Origin: Xanthobacteraceae bacterium
GTDB lineage: Bacteria; Pseudomonadota; Alphaproteobacteria; Rhizobiales; Xanthobacteraceae
NCBI GenBank assembly: GCA_019746355.1
Contig: JAIESC010000188.1
Span: forward strand, 1 to 6,520
Direction: 5' to 3'
Length of the DNA: 6,520 bases
Below are positions 4,481 to 6,520 of the stretch, piece by piece. The position numbers and the translations under genes were made by a program. The first letter of the stretch is position 1, and every line of letters starts with the position of its first letter. A model generated the notes under the pieces. That model worked only from the letters and a program-made list of their open reading frames with translations. It was not told where the DNA came from and did no database searches.

Positions 4481-4494
4481 ACGGAGGTTTCCGT
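4481..4494. terminator. Small hairpin in the convergent MarR/dehydrogenase gap
   Basis: ACGGA (4481-4485) pairs with TCCGT (4490-4494) around GGTT, in the 24-bp gap between two convergent stop codons. It is the only dyad there and could serve both strands, but the stem is short and lacks a T-tract. Confidence 0.2.
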
Positions 4495-4500
4495 CGTCCG

Positions 4501-5571
4501 TCACCGGCGGCGCAAGGCCGGCACGCCGAATTCCCTGGCGATGGCGTCGAACTCGGCCGCGAGCTTGTCCGGAAGCGGAATGCCGTCGCGCTTCCTTCGC
4601 GCGGTCTCGCGGTCGGCGCGCTCGCCGGGCAGCAGCAGCTCGTCGACGCCGTCCTGCCGCGGCAGCGACTTGACCCGCGCCTTGAGCTTCTCGATGTCGG
4701 CGCGGTAGTCCGGCAGCGCGCGGAAGCTTGCGACATTGAGCGCGACGACCATCGCGTTCTGGATCGGCCGCAGCGGCACGCCGCCGCTGCCGCCGGGCGG
4801 CGCGGTGAAGATCGGCGCCGCGGCGAGCACGCCGGTCAGGCATTCGAACAGCAGCGACAGCCCCGAGCCCTTCGCACCGCCGATCGGCAGCAGGGTCTTG
4901 GCCTCCTTCGCGTCAGTGGTCGGCTTGCCCTGCGCGTCGATCGCCGTGCCTTCGGGCAGGGAGACGCCCGCGGCGAGCGCTTCGCTGACCCGGCCGCCGG
5001 GAATGATGCTGGTCGACATGTCGAGCAGCACCGGCGCGCCGCCTGCGTCCGCGCCCGGTACGGCGATGGCGATCGGGCTCGTTGCGATGCTCGCCACGCT
5101 CGAGCCGTGATAGGCCATCAGCGGGATGCCGGCGACGAGGACGATGGCGGCGTGGCCGCGGCCGGCGATCCATTGCGCGTAGCGGCCGAGCGCGCCGACA
5201 TGGGTGGGATTGCTGACGAGGCCGGTGGCGACGCCGTAGGTTTCCGCAAGCTGCACCGCGTGCGCGGCCGCGCGCATCATGCAGACCGGCCCCGGCGCAC
5301 GGTTGCACTCGAGCTTGAAGGTCGCGGGCAGCAGCTGGTGCATCACCGGCTGGCCGGTGGGTTTGTAGGTGCCCTGCTTGATTTCCTTGAGGTAGATCGG
5401 AATGCGGACCACGCCGTGGGAGTCGACGCCGCGCGCATTGGCCCAGACCAGCACCTCGGCGACGGTGGCAGCATCCGGCGCGGCCATGCCGTTGGCCGCG
5501 AACACCGTGGCCGCAAACCGCAACAGCTCGTCGTGGTTCACACGGACTTGGCCCACCCGTACCTGGCTCAT
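4501..5571 (-). CDS. Ldh-family oxidoreductase (malate/L-lactate/ureidoglycolate dehydrogenase type)
   Basis: It encodes 356 residues, the normal length for the LDH2/MDH2 family (PF02615). Start ATG 5569-5571 has a GGGAG ribosome-binding site 8 nt upstream. Family marks are in order. An N-terminal helical region reads DAATVAEVLVWANARGVDSHGV, with the conserved Asp50-Ser-His52-Gly. NPTHVGALGRY contains His124. VLLDMSTS (181-188) corresponds to the usual LDxATS. LPEGTAIDAQGKPTTD lies at 205-220. LPIGGAKGSGLSLL (228-241) corresponds to the cofactor-binding GGxKGxGL loop with Lys234. These enzymes oxidise small 2-hydroxy acids or similar substrates with NAD(P)+; they lack a Rossmann fold and are cytoplasmic, and no signal peptide is seen. 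The substrate cannot be assigned: the family includes malate, lactate, sulfolactate, ureidoglycolate and delta1-piperideine-2-carboxylate enzymes. It is a single-gene unit here, convergent with the MarR-family gene and divergent from an ABC substrate-binding protein. Confidence 0.92.
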   Translation of the reverse strand: MSQVRVGQVRVNHDELLRFAATVFAANGMAAPDAATVAEVLVWANARGVDSHGVVRIPIYLKEIKQGTYKPTGQPVMHQLLPATFKLECNRAPGPVCMMRAAAHAVQLAETYGVATGLVSNPTHVGALGRYAQWIAGRGHAAIVLVAGIPLMAYHGSSVASIATSPIAIAVPGADAGGAPVLLDMSTSIIPGGRVSEALAAGVSLPEGTAIDAQGKPTTDAKEAKTLLPIGGAKGSGLSLLFECLTGVLAAAPIFTAPPGGSGGVPLRPIQNAMVVALNVASFRALPDYRADIEKLKARVKSLPRQDGVDELLLPGERADRETARRKRDGIPLPDKLAAEFDAIAREFGVPALRRR

Positions 5572-5898
5572 GCGTGCATCTCCCGGAGCGGCGGTATCAT
5601 GATGCTATTGAAAGACATCAGAACGTTCACGACAGGCTTTGCGCATCCGTTCGCCTTTTAATCTGTTTCATCTGAAATGATTGTCAGCCTGCATGTCATC
5701 GAGGCGTCACGGAATCCAGCGGGGACTTGAGTTCGCGGCGGGCGGCCAGTGCGAAGCAGGGCGTGCTGCGGCAAGCGATTATTTGCTTTGTGCTGCTGCG
5801 CCATCTTGACGCGCGGGTTCCATCAGCAGACCTTTTGATCCTTCGCAAGTTTTTTGATCCCGGCGCAATGCCGCGGATGGGCAGCGGTGGAGGGCAGC
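5572..5898. other. 327-bp divergent intergenic region
   Basis: It separates the dehydrogenase from the substrate-binding protein. No gene is supported; the open frames have no ribosome-binding site. It contains a short palindrome TTTCATCTGAAA (5666-5677) about 95 bp before the dehydrogenase start. It also contains a TTGACG -35-like box (5806-5811) facing the plus-strand gene without a good -10, and a 9-bp direct repeat TTTTGATCC (5833-5841 and 5852-5860, 19-bp period) upstream of that gene. Any of these could be regulatory, but none is certain. Confidence 0.4.
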
Positions 5899-6520
5899 AT
5901 GGCTTCGCGCAGCTCGGCGAAACGCGCCGTCATTGGTTTTCTGGGCGCCACCACACCGACCGTGTGGCACGGCTTCGTGGAAGCATTCGAACAGGGACTG
6001 CGCCGCCGCGGCTGGGTCGACGGCGCCAACGTCGATATCGATTATGAATGGGCCGAGGGGCAGTCGAAGAAGTTCGACGCCATCGCCAAGAAGTTCGCGC
6101 GCGACAAGGTCGACGTGATCGTCACCTCCGGCACCGCGCCGGCGCTCGCCGCGAGGAAGGCGGGCCGGAAAATCCCGCTGGTGTTTGCGGCAGCGGGCGA
6201 TCCGCGCCGGACCGGGCTTTGGCCGAAGCCGGGTGACGGCATCATCGTCGGCTACTCGAACCGGCAGACCGATCTCGCGGTTGACCGGCTCGACCGGCTG
6301 CATCGCGTCGTGCCGACGCTCAAGCGGCTCGGCATCGTCGGCAACGGCGGCGTCAAGAACGTCAATCTCGAGATGCAGAAGCTCGTGGCGCGGGCGAAGC
6401 AGTTCAAGATCAAGACGGTGGTCGCCGACGTGCGAAAGCCTGTGCAGATCGCGCCGAAGATCAAGGCGCTGGGCGGCAAGGTGGACGCGCTGTTCGTCTG
6501 CACCGATCCGTTTGTCACCA
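5899..6520 (+). CDS. ABC transporter substrate-binding protein, ABC_sub_bind/TrpX-like (partial, 3' end outside window)
   Basis: The frame runs from ATG 5899-5901 off the end of the window, 207 complete codons; the family is usually about 320-330 residues. The ribosome-binding site GGAGGG lies 4 nt before the ATG. Marks of the ABC_sub_bind family (PF04392): AVIGFLGATTP (10-20), FVEAFEQGLRRRGWVDGANV (26-45) then YEWAEG (49-54), VDVIVTSGTAPALAARKA (71-88), and IPLVFAAAGDP (92-102), followed by a VGYSN segment and the hinge into lobe 2 (RLGIVGNGGVKN). Such proteins bind amino acids or related small solutes and feed an ABC permease. The oddity is the N-terminus: family members normally carry a Sec or Tat signal peptide, but here strand 1 begins at residue 11. 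The in-frame sequence back to the stop at 5836 adds only an unlike-signal stretch. Either it is cytoplasmic, is exported in complex, or the signal is lost. Confidence 0.88.
   Translation, partial: MASRSSAKRAVIGFLGATTPTVWHGFVEAFEQGLRRRGWVDGANVDIDYEWAEGQSKKFDAIAKKFARDKVDVIVTSGTAPALAARKAGRKIPLVFAAAGDPRRTGLWPKPGDGIIVGYSNRQTDLAVDRLDRLHRVVPTLKRLGIVGNGGVKNVNLEMQKLVARAKQFKIKTVVADVRKPVQIAPKIKALGGKVDALFVCTDPFVT

Noticed and set aside
4119..5661. Several long open frames on both strands across the MarR and dehydrogenase genes
   Set aside because: High GC leaves few stops. They are Arg/Ala/Pro/Gly-rich, lack ribosome-binding sites and overlap clearly homologous genes.
1..6520. A coordinated new multi-gene system spanning the window
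   Set aside because: Gene orientations alternate, functions are unrelated, and only the toxin-antitoxin pair forms an operon. The evidence does not support a single larger system.

Overview
The window is high-GC DNA with strongly GC-biased third codon positions. Its gene content fits an alphaproteobacterium of the Bradyrhizobium/Rhodopseudomonas type: ABC substrate-binding proteins, a small MAKGQQR-type basic protein, an Ldh-family dehydrogenase, and a palindromic intergenic repeat of the kind scattered through those genomes. The taxon is inferred from gene style and not proven. No rRNA, tRNA, CRISPR array, transposase or integrase was found.

Layout, left to right. (1) The 3' part of a family-3 (polar amino-acid type) ABC substrate-binding protein (+). 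(2) A cloverleaf-like palindromic repeat in the convergent gap. (3) A 49-residue gene (-) and a 37-residue Lys-rich gene (-), each with its own Shine-Dalgarno sequence, then a 122-residue lipoprotein (-). (4) A gene-free stretch, 1631-2025. (5) A type II toxin-antitoxin pair of the HigB2/HigA2 kind (-), toxin first. Its perfect 10-1-10 palindrome lies inside the promoter spacer, and the start codon is so close to the -10 box that the mRNA is probably leaderless or nearly so. (6) A secreted four-cysteine protein of unknown function (+), tail to tail with a MerR-family regulator (-) that carries the C82/C117/C125 metal-site cysteines. (7) A MarR-family regulator (+), divergent from MerR across a 109-bp gap that holds two different dyads. 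(8) An Ldh-family (malate/L-lactate/ureidoglycolate type) NAD(P)-dependent oxidoreductase (-). (9) A 327-bp gap, then the 5' part of an ABC_sub_bind (TrpX-like) substrate-binding protein (+) that starts without a recognisable signal peptide.

Apart from the toxin-antitoxin operon, these are mostly single-gene units, not one pathway. The two substrate-binding proteins belong to different families and neither has its permease or ATPase in the window. I see no large novel defence or mobile system. The points most worth a second look are the compact toxin-antitoxin control region, the apparent two-fold internal repeat of the four-cysteine secreted protein, the MerR/MarR intergenic operators, the small genes and the cloverleaf repeat.
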